Shown here in pieces: positions 34,070-44,000 of a stretch of DNA of 64,000 nucleotides. Source of the DNA: JAJDZL01 sp965220665. GTDB taxonomy: Bacteria > Pseudomonadota > Gammaproteobacteria > Arenicellales > JAJDZL01. Each line of letters opens with the position of its first letter. Position 1 is the first letter of the stretch. The position numbers were made by a program, and so were the translations under genes. The stretch covers positions 248,001 through 312,000 of the forward strand of contig CBDCQQ010000004.1 in NCBI GenBank assembly GCA_965220665.1. The letters run 5' to 3'. Below the pieces are notes generated by a model. The model did no database searches, had not been told where the DNA came from, and worked only from the letters and a program-made list of their open reading frames with translations.

Positions 34070-34361
34070 GGCATAGTCCTCACGTTAACTGGTTATGGAA
34101 ATTCCGCAATGTGGCAAAGGAAGCGCGGGATTATAAAATCATTCTTTTTGTGCAGTGCAACATTAAATGATGTATTATTAGACCCATACAACAGATGATT
34201 TTGTATGTTATCAATATGTTAATGGATATTTGCGCTTGCGTAGAATCCGCCAATTTTATCTTGCATACCGCAGTAAATGATTTTGCAGTAAGCAGGCATC
34301 TTTCGCTTTAGTCACGTATATTGACAAAATAAAAATCTACTGATTTGACTAGAGAACGATA

Positions 34362-34850
34362 TTGTCCGAACTCAATTCTAATCCTATTTGTATACGTCTT
34401 GCCGAGATTGAAGATGCATCAGTCATCGCAGAATTTACGCGCCGTATCGCATCCGAAACTGAGGATGTTACACTTGATCCGGAGACTGTATTGAGCGGTG
34501 TGACAAATGCGATGCATCAAACCCAATATGGTTTTTATGTTGTCGCGCAGAGCGGCGGTCAAGTCATTGGCTGCCTGATGGTCACCTATGAATGGAGCGA
34601 CTGGCGAAACGGGCTACAATGGTGGTTGCAGAGCGTCTACGTTGACCGAGCTTACCGCGGTCTTGGAGTATTCAAAAAACTGTTTAGTTTTGTTGTAGAA
34701 CTTGCAAAATGTGAACACAATGTTTGTGGCATCCGACTCTATGTTGACAAATCGAATGCCATCGCTATTTCTACTTACCAGGCACTCCAAATGACTCCCA
34801 CACAATATCTTGTGTACGAGTTGCCATTACGCGATCAACCCCTTGCCTAG
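34362..34850 (+). CDS. GNAT family N-acetyltransferase
   Basis: A 162-residue acetyl-CoA-dependent acetyltransferase. The pattern is complete: N-terminal IRLAEIEDASVIAEFTRRIA, strand 4 LQSVYVDRAYRGLGVFKKLF with the acetyl-CoA pyrophosphate loop (R/Q-x-x-G-x-G/A form, here RGLGVF), and the C-terminal GIRLYVDKSNAIAISTYQAL. The start is TTG at 34362 and is supported by the position of the first strand. It lies 43 bases upstream of the thiolase gene on the same strand and may be co-transcribed. A TTGACA at 34321-34326 could be a -35, but its -10 is poor. The acetyl acceptor is unknown. Confidence 0.82.
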   Translation: MSELNSNPICIRLAEIEDASVIAEFTRRIASETEDVTLDPETVLSGVTNAMHQTQYGFYVVAQSGGQVIGCLMVTYEWSDWRNGLQWWLQSVYVDRAYRGLGVFKKLFSFVVELAKCEHNVCGIRLYVDKSNAIAISTYQALQMTPTQYLVYELPLRDQPLA

Positions 34851-34893
34851 GTGGGATCTAGGTAATTATTGAAATTCTTTCAGGAGAAAAACA

Positions 34894-36081
34894 GTGTTAG
34901 GAAATGAAGTTGTAATATTAGACGGAATCAGAACTGCAATTGGAGACTACGGTGGTGCACTTAAGCCAAAGTCTGCATGTGAGTTAGGCGCGATTGCAGT
35001 CAAAGGCGTCTTAGAAAGAACCGGGGTGGACCCGCACAGCGTAGGACATTGTGTTATCGGCAATGTACTGCATTCCGATAAACGAGACATGTACATTTCC
35101 AGGTATGCGGCGCTTGAAGGGGGATGCCCAATTGAAACCCCTGCGCTGACCGTCAATCGCCTGTGCGGAAGTGGTCTTCAAGCAGTAGTCAGTGCTGCAC
35201 AAATCGTTCAACTTGGTAATGCCGACACAGTCATCGCAGGCGGTGCTGAATCTATGAGCAATGCCCCGTACTGGGCTACTGGAATGCGCTGGGGACAGCG
35301 CATGGGTAATGCTGAATTTATGGACATTATGGTCGGTGCACTCAGCGACCCCTTTCAAGGTTGTCATATGGGTATTACGGCGGAAAATGTTGCTGATAAG
35401 TGGGGCATTAACAGAGATGAACAAGACGAGCTGGCCGTTGAAAGTCATAGGCGTGCAGCTCAAGCTCAAACAGAAGGGCGGTTTGATTCGCAGGTGATCC
35501 CTGTCGAACTCAAGTCTCGCAAGGGTACAACCGTATTCGATACCGATGAGCACATTCGAGCTGACTGCAGTATGGAATCACTTGCGAAAATGCGAACTGT
35601 TTTCAAAAGCGATGGTACTGTGACGGCAGGAAATGCTTCAGGAATCAATGATGCTTCTGCGGCAATAGTGATGATGGAAGCCAAGGCTGCCGAAAAAGCC
35701 GGACATGAGCCAATCGCCAGGCTGATGGACTATACACATTCAGGCGTGGAGCCTGAATACATGGGAATAGGTCCGGTGCCGGCAATTCGCAAACTGCTTG
35801 ACAGAACTGGCATCAGTCTGGATGATGTAGATGTCATTGAATTGAATGAGGCCTTTGCCGCTCAAGCGCTCGCTGTGATGAAAGACCTAGGGCTACCAGC
35901 GGATAGGACAAACCCCAATGGCAGTGGAATTTCACTCGGTCACCCGATCGGTGCCACAGGTTGTATTCTAACCGTTAAAGCGATACACGAACTCAAGCGA
36001 ACTGGTGGCAAATACGCAATTGTATCCATGTGTATCGGTGGTGGACAAGGTATTGCGGCCGCTTTTGAACTTCTAAATTAG
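34894..36081 (+). CDS. Acetyl-CoA C-acetyltransferase (thiolase)
   Basis: A biosynthetic/degradative thiolase of 395 residues, interconverting two acetyl-CoA with acetoacetyl-CoA plus CoA. The acylated cysteine is Cys91 in NRLCGSGLQ. The other catalytic signatures are NEAFAAQAL, GHPIGATG and CIGGGQG near the C-terminus. The start is GTG with a good AGGAG seven bases upstream. It sits between a GNAT protein and msrP with no other fatty-acid or polyhydroxybutyrate gene nearby, so the pathway (ketone-body, PHB or branched-chain degradation) cannot be fixed. Members of this subgroup may also accept longer 3-oxoacyl-CoA. Confidence 0.92.
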   Translation: MLGNEVVILDGIRTAIGDYGGALKPKSACELGAIAVKGVLERTGVDPHSVGHCVIGNVLHSDKRDMYISRYAALEGGCPIETPALTVNRLCGSGLQAVVSAAQIVQLGNADTVIAGGAESMSNAPYWATGMRWGQRMGNAEFMDIMVGALSDPFQGCHMGITAENVADKWGINRDEQDELAVESHRRAAQAQTEGRFDSQVIPVELKSRKGTTVFDTDEHIRADCSMESLAKMRTVFKSDGTVTAGNASGINDASAAIVMMEAKAAEKAGHEPIARLMDYTHSGVEPEYMGIGPVPAIRKLLDRTGISLDDVDVIELNEAFAAQALAVMKDLGLPADRTNPNGSGISLGHPIGATGCILTVKAIHELKRTGGKYAIVSMCIGGGQGIAAAFELLN

Positions 36082-36137
36082 TTTATTGTCTAATCGAGTA
36101 ATTCAATTTCAACAACTTCAATTGATCGAGGTTAAGA

Positions 36138-37112
36138 GTGATATTAATCAAACAAAAACCCGACATTGCTTCAAGTGAAATAACGCCCGAGAGCGTATAT
36201 CTGAATCGTCGCAAATTTATGCAAACCACCGCTGCACTCGCAATCGGTGGATCTGTTCCATTCTTGTCGCTAGCAAACCAACAAGCGCTTGCAATGGGAA
36301 CAAAATTCGAAAATCTGATCAAATCTCCCTACTCTGTTACAGATGCGGACCTCACTTCCTATGAAGATGTGACGTCCTACAACAACTTCTACGAGTTTGG
36401 AACAGATAAGCGAAGTCCAGCCAAAGAAGCTCACAGACTGACAACCCGTCCATGGAGCCTTTCCGTTTCGGGAGAGTGCGAAGCGCCAAAAGACTGGGAT
36501 ATTGAAGATATTCTGAAACAATTTCCCGCAGAAGAAAGAATCTATCGACATCGTTGTGTCGAAGCTTGGTCGATGGTTGTTCCCTGGGTTGGTTTTTCGC
36601 TAGGAGATTTTCTGAAAGTTCACAAACCAACATCAAAGGCAAAATACATAGAGATGCTGACTCTGGTGCGACCGGAAGAGATGATCGGTCAGAAACCCGG
36701 ATTGTTCGGCTCAGTTCTGAACTGGCCGTACCGTGAAGGGCTGAGGATTGATGAAGCCATGAACCCGCTCGCAATTTTTGCCATTGGATTGTACGGTGAG
36801 CATATGCCAAACCAGAATGGTGCACCAGTCCGACTTGTCGTTCCCTGGAAGTATGGCTTTAAAGGTGTAAAATCCATTGTTTCAGTACGATTCACGGAAG
36901 AGCAGCCGTTCAACACCTGGCAGGAACAGGCACCACATGAGTATGGCTTCTACGCGAACGTCAACCCAAATGTTGATCATCCTCGTTGGAGTCAGGCATC
37001 AGAAAGAGTCGTAGGAAAACTCTTTGGCCGCGTTCCCACACTTATGTTCAACGGCTATGCAGATCAGGTCGCAAGTCTATATAGTGGGATGGACCTCAGC
37101 GTCAATTTCTAA
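36138..37112 (+). CDS. msrP: Protein-methionine-sulfoxide reductase catalytic subunit MsrP
   Basis: A periplasmic molybdopterin enzyme that repairs oxidised methionine in envelope proteins. It is exported folded by Tat: the twin-arginine signal YLNRRKFMQTTAALAIGG is at about 21-38. The molybdenum ligand is Cys140 in YRHRCVEAWSMVVPWVG, and the C-terminal half has RLVVPWKYGFKGVKSIV. The length of 324 residues is normal for the YedY/MsrP family. Its membrane haem partner MsrQ follows at 37198. A strong rho-independent terminator (37137-37174) lies between them, which is unusual for this pair. The identification is firm. Confidence 0.94.
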   Translation: MILIKQKPDIASSEITPESVYLNRRKFMQTTAALAIGGSVPFLSLANQQALAMGTKFENLIKSPYSVTDADLTSYEDVTSYNNFYEFGTDKRSPAKEAHRLTTRPWSLSVSGECEAPKDWDIEDILKQFPAEERIYRHRCVEAWSMVVPWVGFSLGDFLKVHKPTSKAKYIEMLTLVRPEEMIGQKPGLFGSVLNWPYREGLRIDEAMNPLAIFAIGLYGEHMPNQNGAPVRLVVPWKYGFKGVKSIVSVRFTEEQPFNTWQEQAPHEYGFYANVNPNVDHPRWSQASERVVGKLFGRVPTLMFNGYADQVASLYSGMDLSVNF

Positions 37113-37136
37113 TTCACTCAAACCGCAGTAAAATTA

Positions 37137-37174
37137 AATTCGCGGATTCAGGTGCACTGAATTCGCGAATTTTT
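37137..37174 (+). terminator. Strong hairpin terminator between msrP and msrQ
   Basis: A 15-base arm (37137-37151, AATTCGCGGATTCAG) pairs with 37157-37171 across a five-base loop, with one G-T wobble, and runs into TTTTT. It ends 24 bases before the msrQ ATG. It would end most msrP transcripts, or act as an attenuator for msrQ. Confidence 0.85.
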
Positions 37175-37197
37175 TATTTCTACACGTTGAACAACTT

Positions 37198-37830
37198 ATG
37201 GCAAAGACAACTTCAAGACAGTGGACCACACGAATCAAGCGAATAAAACCCATAGTTTTTGTCCTATGTGGCATTCCAGCCGGGCTTCTGGTATTTGATA
37301 TATTCACCGGGAATATCAGTGCTGATCCAATTGAAGATTTGACTCGTGTGACAGGAGTTTGGGGGTTACGCCTGATTCTTCTGACATTAGCAATCACACC
37401 ATTGCGCCAGATTACCGGCATCAACCAATTGATTCTGTTACGCAGGATGCTTGGGGTTTACGCTTTTTTCTATATTGTGCTTCACTTTTTGACCTGGTTT
37501 GTCGTCGATAACTTCTTTGACATTCAACGCATTATTGAGGACATCATTGAGCGATACTACATCCTGTTCGGCTCCCTGGCATTTTTGATGATGATTCCGC
37601 TTGCCATCACATCAACAAATGGCATGGTGCGACGGTTGGGCGGCAGACGCTGGTCCAAGCTTCACAAACTCGTTTACATTTTGTCTATTCTTGGAGTTCT
37701 TCACTTTTACCTACAAGTTAAAGCGGACATTACTGAACCAGTAATCTATGCTGCAATTCTCGCTGTTCTACTTGGTTACCGAGTTTGGAAAAGCCGGCAG
37801 CCAGACACCAGAAAGCCTGCCAGAAGTTAA
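37198..37830 (+). CDS. msrQ: Haem-binding membrane subunit MsrQ
   Basis: A 210-residue inner-membrane haem protein of the ferric-reductase-like family. It passes electrons from the quinone pool or a flavin reductase to MsrP in the periplasm. About six helices are visible. Conserved histidines occur in FFYIVLHFLTWF, RRWSKLHKLVYILSILGVLHF and neighbouring segments, as in YedZ. The motif TGVWGLRLILLTLAITPLRQ is family-typical. The basic C-terminus is cytoplasmic. The ATG at 37198 follows the msrP terminator by 24 bases. I see no strong separate promoter, so either read-through or a promoter overlapping the hairpin must supply it. Confidence 0.92.
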   Translation: MAKTTSRQWTTRIKRIKPIVFVLCGIPAGLLVFDIFTGNISADPIEDLTRVTGVWGLRLILLTLAITPLRQITGINQLILLRRMLGVYAFFYIVLHFLTWFVVDNFFDIQRIIEDIIERYYILFGSLAFLMMIPLAITSTNGMVRRLGGRRWSKLHKLVYILSILGVLHFYLQVKADITEPVIYAAILAVLLGYRVWKSRQPDTRKPARS

Positions 37831-38434
37831 ATTCACCGCCCTGTATTGTGCAGCTGAAGCCATGCAAACTTCGGAATTTGGACCATCAGAACGATTCAGC
37901 ATCACACCTATTGTTCATTCTATTCAATATAATAAAAAGGCTATCTAATCTTAGTTCTCAATTGTTCATTTTGACTAATCTGTAGTCAATGCAAGTGATA
38001 ATCAGAGCCGTTAGAACAGCTTACTTCTTAATTACGCGGGGACAGGCAACTTCCGATCAGGTAGTCTTTGAGGCATGTCTGAGAGGACAGTCTGTTTTCG
38101 GATAGATGCTATGTTTCATCATTTCATCACCACTCGCCACATTCAGATTACACAAAGTTTGACAACATTGATGGTTGCTCTTGATTTTTCCATAGCGAGT
38201 GCTATCTTTCGAATTGGAGTAGTACAATTCTGATCTTTTGGCAAAAGCAAAATAATTCACAAAGCTCACAGATACTGCAGATCCAAGAGACTATCCTGCG
38301 GATCAATCCAAATCGCCTACTTCAGAGGTTCGAAACAGCTTTGATTCGGCATTGCTCTTCCGTTAGTCTTGCTGAACTCAGGTTCCGCTTACCGATCAAT
38401 TAAAAATCCATTCATCAGCAGAAATTCCCGACTA
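37831..38434. other. Long intergenic region without a recognisable gene
   Basis: About 600 bases between msrQ and the Atm1-like gene, A/T-rich with only short frames (the longest, 38057-38269 on the minus strand, has no recognisable content). A TTGACA at 38160-38165 with a weak -10 17 bases on is the best promoter-like pair for the downstream gene. I could not find an RNA fold or repeat that explains the length. Confidence 0.45.
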
Positions 38435-40288
38435 ATGGCGTCAGACGACTTTCACATCATCGATTCTGTCGAAGAACACGAACCACAGCGCGATGTCTGG
38501 AAAACTCTGAAGACATTCGTTGAATATCTTTGGGAGTTTCGCCTTCGAATACTCATCGCACTGGGTTTTCTGATTTTGGCTAAAGTTGCCAACGTCAATG
38601 TTCCAATAGTGCTCAAAAGGATTGTCGACTGGTTCGACACGTCAACAGGCGCAGATGTCATAATCACCGTCCCAGTCTTTTTGGTTGTGGCTTACGGACT
38701 ACTAAGACTGACTCGTACCCTGTTTGAAGAATTGCGCAACGCTCTATTTTCCAGGGCCTCGCAACGTGCGGTTCGAAATGTCGCGCTTAAGGTATTCAGA
38801 CACCTTCACCGACTATCCCATTCGTTTCACCAAGATCGGGAGACAGGCGGCGTGTCCAGGGATATTGAAAGAGGCACGCGAGGCATCAATAACCTTTTGT
38901 GGTACATCGTGTTCAGCATTTTGCCAACGCTGTTCGAAATCACACTGATCTGCATCATTCTCGCCATTAATTTCGAATTCATTTTCGTAATCATCACTCT
39001 TGTGACTGTTATCTCGTATGGCTTGTTTACATACTATGTAACTGCCTGGCGTACCAAGTTCAGAATAAGAATGAATGCCGCAGAGACACGTGCAAACTCT
39101 TCCAGTGTAGATGCTCTTCTGAATTACGAGACAGTCAAGTACTTCGGAAATGAAGAACACGAAGCCGACCGATTTGACTACCACATGCGGGAATGGGAAA
39201 AACAGTCGGTCATTAGTGAACAGACACTTGCCCTGTTAAATATTGGTCAGGGCACCATCATCGCAATTGGCATGATCATCATTTTGTACCTGGCTGCAAA
39301 AGGGGTTGTTGCAGGAGACTTAACAATTGGCGATTTCATCATGCTTGATGCTTTTCTCCTGCAAATTTATCTACCGCTGAACTTTCTCGGAACGATCTTT
39401 CGAGAAATCAGTCATGCATTGACTGATATGAACCGAATGTTTAACCTGTTGGATGTAGACGACATAATTCCAGAAAAAGAAGATGCACCAACACTTGCAA
39501 TTTCCGGCGCTCAAATTCGATTCGACAATGTAACATTCGGCTACACCAATGAGCGCACGATATTGAAAAATGTCAGTTTCGAGATTCCACCCGGAAAAAC
39601 CGTCGCAGTTGTCGGGAGAAGTGGTTCTGGAAAATCGACTCTTGTCCGCCTGCTTTTTCGCTTTTACGATGTAAATGAAGGGCAAATTTCAATAGACGGT
39701 CAAGACATTAAAGATGTAAGCCTGAATTCACTTCATGGAGCCATCGGCGTCGTACCGCAGGATACCGTACTATTCAATGATTCAATTGAATACAACATCT
39801 GCTATGGACGTCCTGAATGTGTCGAGGCGGAGTTCAATGCGGCTGTCGAACAAGCCAATCTGTACGACTTTATCGAATCACTGCCAGAGAAATATGACAC
39901 CGTGGTTGGCGAGAGAGGCCTGAAACTTTCTGGTGGCGAAAAACAACGTGTATCAATTGCGCGGACGATTCTTAAGGACCCGCCAATTCTGATACTAGAT
40001 GAAGCAACTTCATCGCTCGACTCCAAATCTGAGCAGTACATTCAAAATGCACTGGATATGGTCGCTAAGAATCGCACCACATTGATGATCGCCCATCGAC
40101 TATCCACAATTGCGGATGCGGACCGCATCATAGTTCTTGATAGTGGTGAAATTGTGGAGGAAGGTACACATACTGAACTGCTCAGGAAAAATGGAGTCTT
40201 CGCCGAGATGTGGTGGCTACAACAGATTGAAGAAACGGATGCCAAACTTGCCGAAATGGCAGCAACACCACAACCCCCACCATCGTGA
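38435..40288 (+). CDS. Atm1-like ABC exporter (fused permease and ATPase)
   Basis: A half-size ABC exporter of about 617 residues in the Atm1/HMT1 group. Its members export glutathione-linked metals or sulfur compounds across the inner membrane. Six transmembrane helices (about 35-320) include the family block RDIERGTRGINNLLW and the ALLNYETVKYFGNEEHEADR stretch that is diagnostic for Atm1. The ATPase has Walker A VVGRSGSGKST, signature LKLSGGEKQRVSIART, Walker B ILILDEATSSLD and the H-loop MIAHRLSTI. The frame opens at 38369, but I prefer the ATG at 38435, which removes an unlikely basic leader. The next gene overlaps by four bases (GTGA). Glutathione is made here (gshA), consistent with the substrate class. 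Confidence 0.9.
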   Translation: MASDDFHIIDSVEEHEPQRDVWKTLKTFVEYLWEFRLRILIALGFLILAKVANVNVPIVLKRIVDWFDTSTGADVIITVPVFLVVAYGLLRLTRTLFEELRNALFSRASQRAVRNVALKVFRHLHRLSHSFHQDRETGGVSRDIERGTRGINNLLWYIVFSILPTLFEITLICIILAINFEFIFVIITLVTVISYGLFTYYVTAWRTKFRIRMNAAETRANSSSVDALLNYETVKYFGNEEHEADRFDYHMREWEKQSVISEQTLALLNIGQGTIIAIGMIIILYLAAKGVVAGDLTIGDFIMLDAFLLQIYLPLNFLGTIFREISHALTDMNRMFNLLDVDDIIPEKEDAPTLAISGAQIRFDNVTFGYTNERTILKNVSFEIPPGKTVAVVGRSGSGKSTLVRLLFRFYDVNEGQISIDGQDIKDVSLNSLHGAIGVVPQDTVLFNDSIEYNICYGRPECVEAEFNAAVEQANLYDFIESLPEKYDTVVGERGLKLSGGEKQRVSIARTILKDPPILILDEATSSLDSKSEQYIQNALDMVAKNRTTLMIAHRLSTIADADRIIVLDSGEIVEEGTHTELLRKNGVFAEMWWLQQIEETDAKLAEMAATPQPPPS

Positions 40289-40947
40289 GCATATCAGCGG
40301 TCATTCTGGACTTGGATGGGGTTCTGATTGATACAGAGTCGGTTGCTCGCCGCGCTTGGTTTCAGGCAGCAGTCAAGTGTGGATTTCAATTTTCAGATGA
40401 CCTTTATGCAAAAGTTGTTGGACGACCTGTAGCCAGTTGTCGGCAAGTTGTTCAGTCTGTATTGCCTGATGGAATCAGTTTCGAGTATTTTCTGAAATGT
40501 TCTGATTATTTGTATCACTCTGAAATGGAACAGAATGGAGTGGCAATAATTGAAGGCATTCCAGAACTGCTGAACTGGATTGAGCAAACTGATCTTGAAA
40601 AATCAATTGCGACGTCATCTGGAAGGGAATCTGCAGAAATGAAACTCGAATTGGCTGGTCTTTCCGGCAGAATAGAAATTATGGTCACATCAGATGATGT
40701 CAAACAGGGTAAGCCAGCGCCAGATATGTTTTTCCTTGCAGCGGAGTTGATGAATCAGTCACCTGGAGACTGTGTAGTAATCGATGATGCGGAGGCTGGG
40801 ATTATTGGTGCAGCAAATGCAGGTACCATTCCAATCATGGTGCCAACAGTCATTGAAACCTCAGCCAATGTCCAGAAGTTGGCAACTGCCATCGTCGATA
40901 CTGTACCTGAAGCCCACTCATTTCTAAAATCTCTGTGTGCAAACTAG
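40285..40947 (+). CDS. HAD-superfamily phosphatase (beta-phosphoglucomutase-like)
   Basis: A 220-residue HAD hydrolase. Motif I is LDLDGVLIDTE, with the nucleophile Asp and the +2 Asp. Motif II is the Ser/Thr in ATSSGRESAEMK, motif III is the lysine in KQGKPAPDMF, and motif IV is the acidic pair in VVIDDAEAGI. The helical cap between motifs I and II marks subfamily IA. Substrates in this group are small phosphorylated metabolites, such as sugar phosphates or phosphoglycolate; none can be assigned. The GTG start overlaps the stop of the Atm1-like gene (GTGA), so the two are co-translated, yet no functional link is obvious. Confidence 0.85.
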   Translation: MSISAVILDLDGVLIDTESVARRAWFQAAVKCGFQFSDDLYAKVVGRPVASCRQVVQSVLPDGISFEYFLKCSDYLYHSEMEQNGVAIIEGIPELLNWIEQTDLEKSIATSSGRESAEMKLELAGLSGRIEIMVTSDDVKQGKPAPDMFFLAAELMNQSPGDCVVIDDAEAGIIGAANAGTIPIMVPTVIETSANVQKLATAIVDTVPEAHSFLKSLCAN

Positions 40948-41061
40948 AGACGTAAGCCATGAACTACAGTTTCAGCTGACTGCCACTCTCTGCCGACGAA
41001 ATTTCCGAATTGAAAAACGGAAAGTGATTTTGGTCAAGAACGGCTAGAGTAGATGCTTTCT

Positions 41062-44000
41062 TTACGACAACCACCGTCTAGCATTTCGAAAGAACATCAT
41101 CCACGGACTTTCTTCACATTCAAACTCAGGAGCCCATGAGTACTGCGCCATACGAAAAACACGCTCTGGATGAGGCATCAATGCTGTTACACGACCATCT
41201 GAATTGGTGACTCCAGCAGTCGCACCGTACGAACCGTTAGGATTGTAGGGATAAACTTGAGTCGGCTCTTTTCTATTGTCAACATATTGGAAACAGACAT
41301 TTCTGTTCTCAACTAATTTTCGGTAAGCAATTTCATCTTGAAACTGTGCCCGTCCTTCGCCATGAGCGACAGCAACGGGGATTGCCAAACCTTGCAAATC
41401 TTGAGTAAACACAGATTTTCCGCTTGTAATTTCATTCATTACCAATCTAGCTTCAAACTGCTCAGATCGATTGCGGACAAAATTGGGCCAATCATCCGCA
41501 CCGGGCACTATCTGTTTGAGTTCCGCCATCACCTGACATCCGTTGCACACGCCCAACGCAAACTTTGAAGTATCGCTGAAGAATGCCTCAAACATGTCTC
41601 GAAGTTGATTCTGTTTCAAAATAAGACTTGCCCAACCTCGACCCGCACCAAAAACATCACCGAAAGAAAATCCACCACACAAGACGATTCCTGAATATTC
41701 TGACAGCGTTTTGACTCCTTCAATCAGATCAACCATAACGATATCAACAGATTCGAAACCTGCCTTATCAAATGCCGCAGCCATCTCTAGGTGCCCATTG
41801 ACGCCCTGCTCCCTTAACACTGCAATTTTTGGCGTCTTTCCAGAATTGATAGACGGATAATGCTGACGTCCGACCTGAAGTGAATCCTTTTGAATGGATT
41901 CCGTAGAGAAATCAGAGAACGATAGACCCGGATCGCTGACATCTAGTATTCTGTCATACTCCTGCTGCGCTTCATCCGGATTGTCACGCCGTGACTGCAT
42001 CTGATTCGTGAGTTCTGACCATATTCTGTGCAAATTAGTGCGAGCATCAGAAAAAATCAGCTCACCATCGACCGAAATTCTGACTTCATCGTCATCTGAT
42101 ATAGTGCCAATCAAATGAACCAGTGAGTCAATACCATATTGACGAAATATTTCTACTAAACAACTCTCGTTCTTGCTTTTAATCTGAAGTACTGCGCCTA
42201 GTTCCTCATTGAAGAAATACTGAATCGGATCATCACAGTGGCTGATTTCTATATCCATTCCAACACGACCTGCAAAAGCCATTTCGCATAAAGTTGCAAG
42301 CAACCCACCGTCTGAACGGTCGTGATAAGCCAGAAGTAAATTCCGATCGATGAGGTCTCCGACCGCATGAAAGTATCCTGCTAGCAGTGAAATATCATCA
42401 ACATCTGGCACTGGTTCGCCAATGTACTCAAACGACTGATGCAGGACTGACATGCCCATTCGGTTTTTGCCAGCACCAAGATCTACCAGAAAGAGTTTGG
42501 AATGGTCAATTTTGCTTAACTGTGGGGTCAAAGTCTTTCGAACATCGTCTACTGGTGCGAATGCGCTAGCTACCAGCGAAATCGGAGAGTAAACCTGATA
42601 GTGTTCACCATCTGATTCCTCCCACTCGGTCATCATCGATAGTGAGTCCTTACCGACCGGAATCGATAGCCCCAAATTGACGCAAAATTCAAGTGCCACG
42701 CTCTTTACTGCAGTGTACAGTGAGGAGCATTCTCCTTCAATACTGGTGGAAGCCATCCAGTTGGCACATACCTTCACATCTGAAAGTGAATTAACACCAG
42801 ATGACCTGAGATTTGTCAGAGCTTCACCTACGGCCATTCTGACACTGGCAGCCTCATCTATGACGGCAATTGGTGATCGCTCTCCAACGGACATCACCTC
42901 ACCGGTATATGTCTGGTAACCTGCAATCGTTACGGAAGCGTCAGCAACAGGAACCTGCCATGGGCCCACCATCTGATCGCGATGAACCAGGCCCGATACG
43001 GTTCGGTCACCAATAGTTATCAAAAAGGTCTTGTCTGCAACGGCTGGAAACCGTAGTGTCCGTTCAACGCAGTCTTTGAATTTTGAAATGTTAGGCGCCG
43101 ACGACATGTCCAGTCGTTTGTTGACCACATCATTCCGTATTGGTTGTTGAATGTCGCCTAATAGAAATTCAAGGCTCACATCGACAGCGAATGACTCTCC
43201 TTCTCTGCCGCTAAGCATAAATCTGTCACTCGATAAAACTTCGCCAATTACCTGCCAAGGACAGTTTTCCCGCCGGCAAATTTCAGAGAAGCGATCAAGC
43301 TCTGAACTTTGGATTGCCAACACGTAACGTTCCTGTGATTCATTGCACCAGATTTCCATCGGAGACATTCCAACATCATCAACCGGAATGTCATGCAACC
43401 GAATATCAGCGCCGCGGCCAGCAGCATGAACAATTTCAGGCACCGCGTTTGATAGTCCTCCAGCTCCGACGTCATGTATTGAAAGAATGGGGCTTGAATT
43501 TCCCAATTCACGACAACGGTCAATAATTTCCTGGCATCTGCGCTGCATTTCAGGGTTGCTCCGTTGTACAGAAGCGTAATCCAATCCCTCATCGGAACTA
43601 CCCTGCCCCAGACTGGATGCCGCACCGCCACCCAATCCGATAAGCATAGCAGGACCACCAATCACCACGAGAACATCGCCTTCATTGAGTTCTTTCTTTT
43701 CAATGTGCTGCGGTCGAATATTGCCAATACCCCCAGCGAACATAATTGGTTTGTGATATCCATAGCGAGTTCTGGAGTCGCTACCTGCCATTTCAAATGT
43801 TCTGAAATAACCACCGATGTTCGGTCTGCCAAATTCATTGTTGAACGAAGCAGCGCCAATTGGTCCTTCCAGCATGATTTGTAAAGGTGATGCAATTCGC
43901 GATGGACGACACTCGGAAGACTCCCAAATCTGTTGATACCCGGGAATTCTAAGGTGAGATACAGAAAATCCACAAATACCAGCTTTGGGTTTTCCGCCAA

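Noticed and set aside
34140..34165. TGTGCAGTGCAACA, resembling a PhaR-type site upstream of GNAT and thiolase
   Set aside because: It is not a true palindrome, and no polyhydroxybutyrate genes are near, so the resemblance is too weak.
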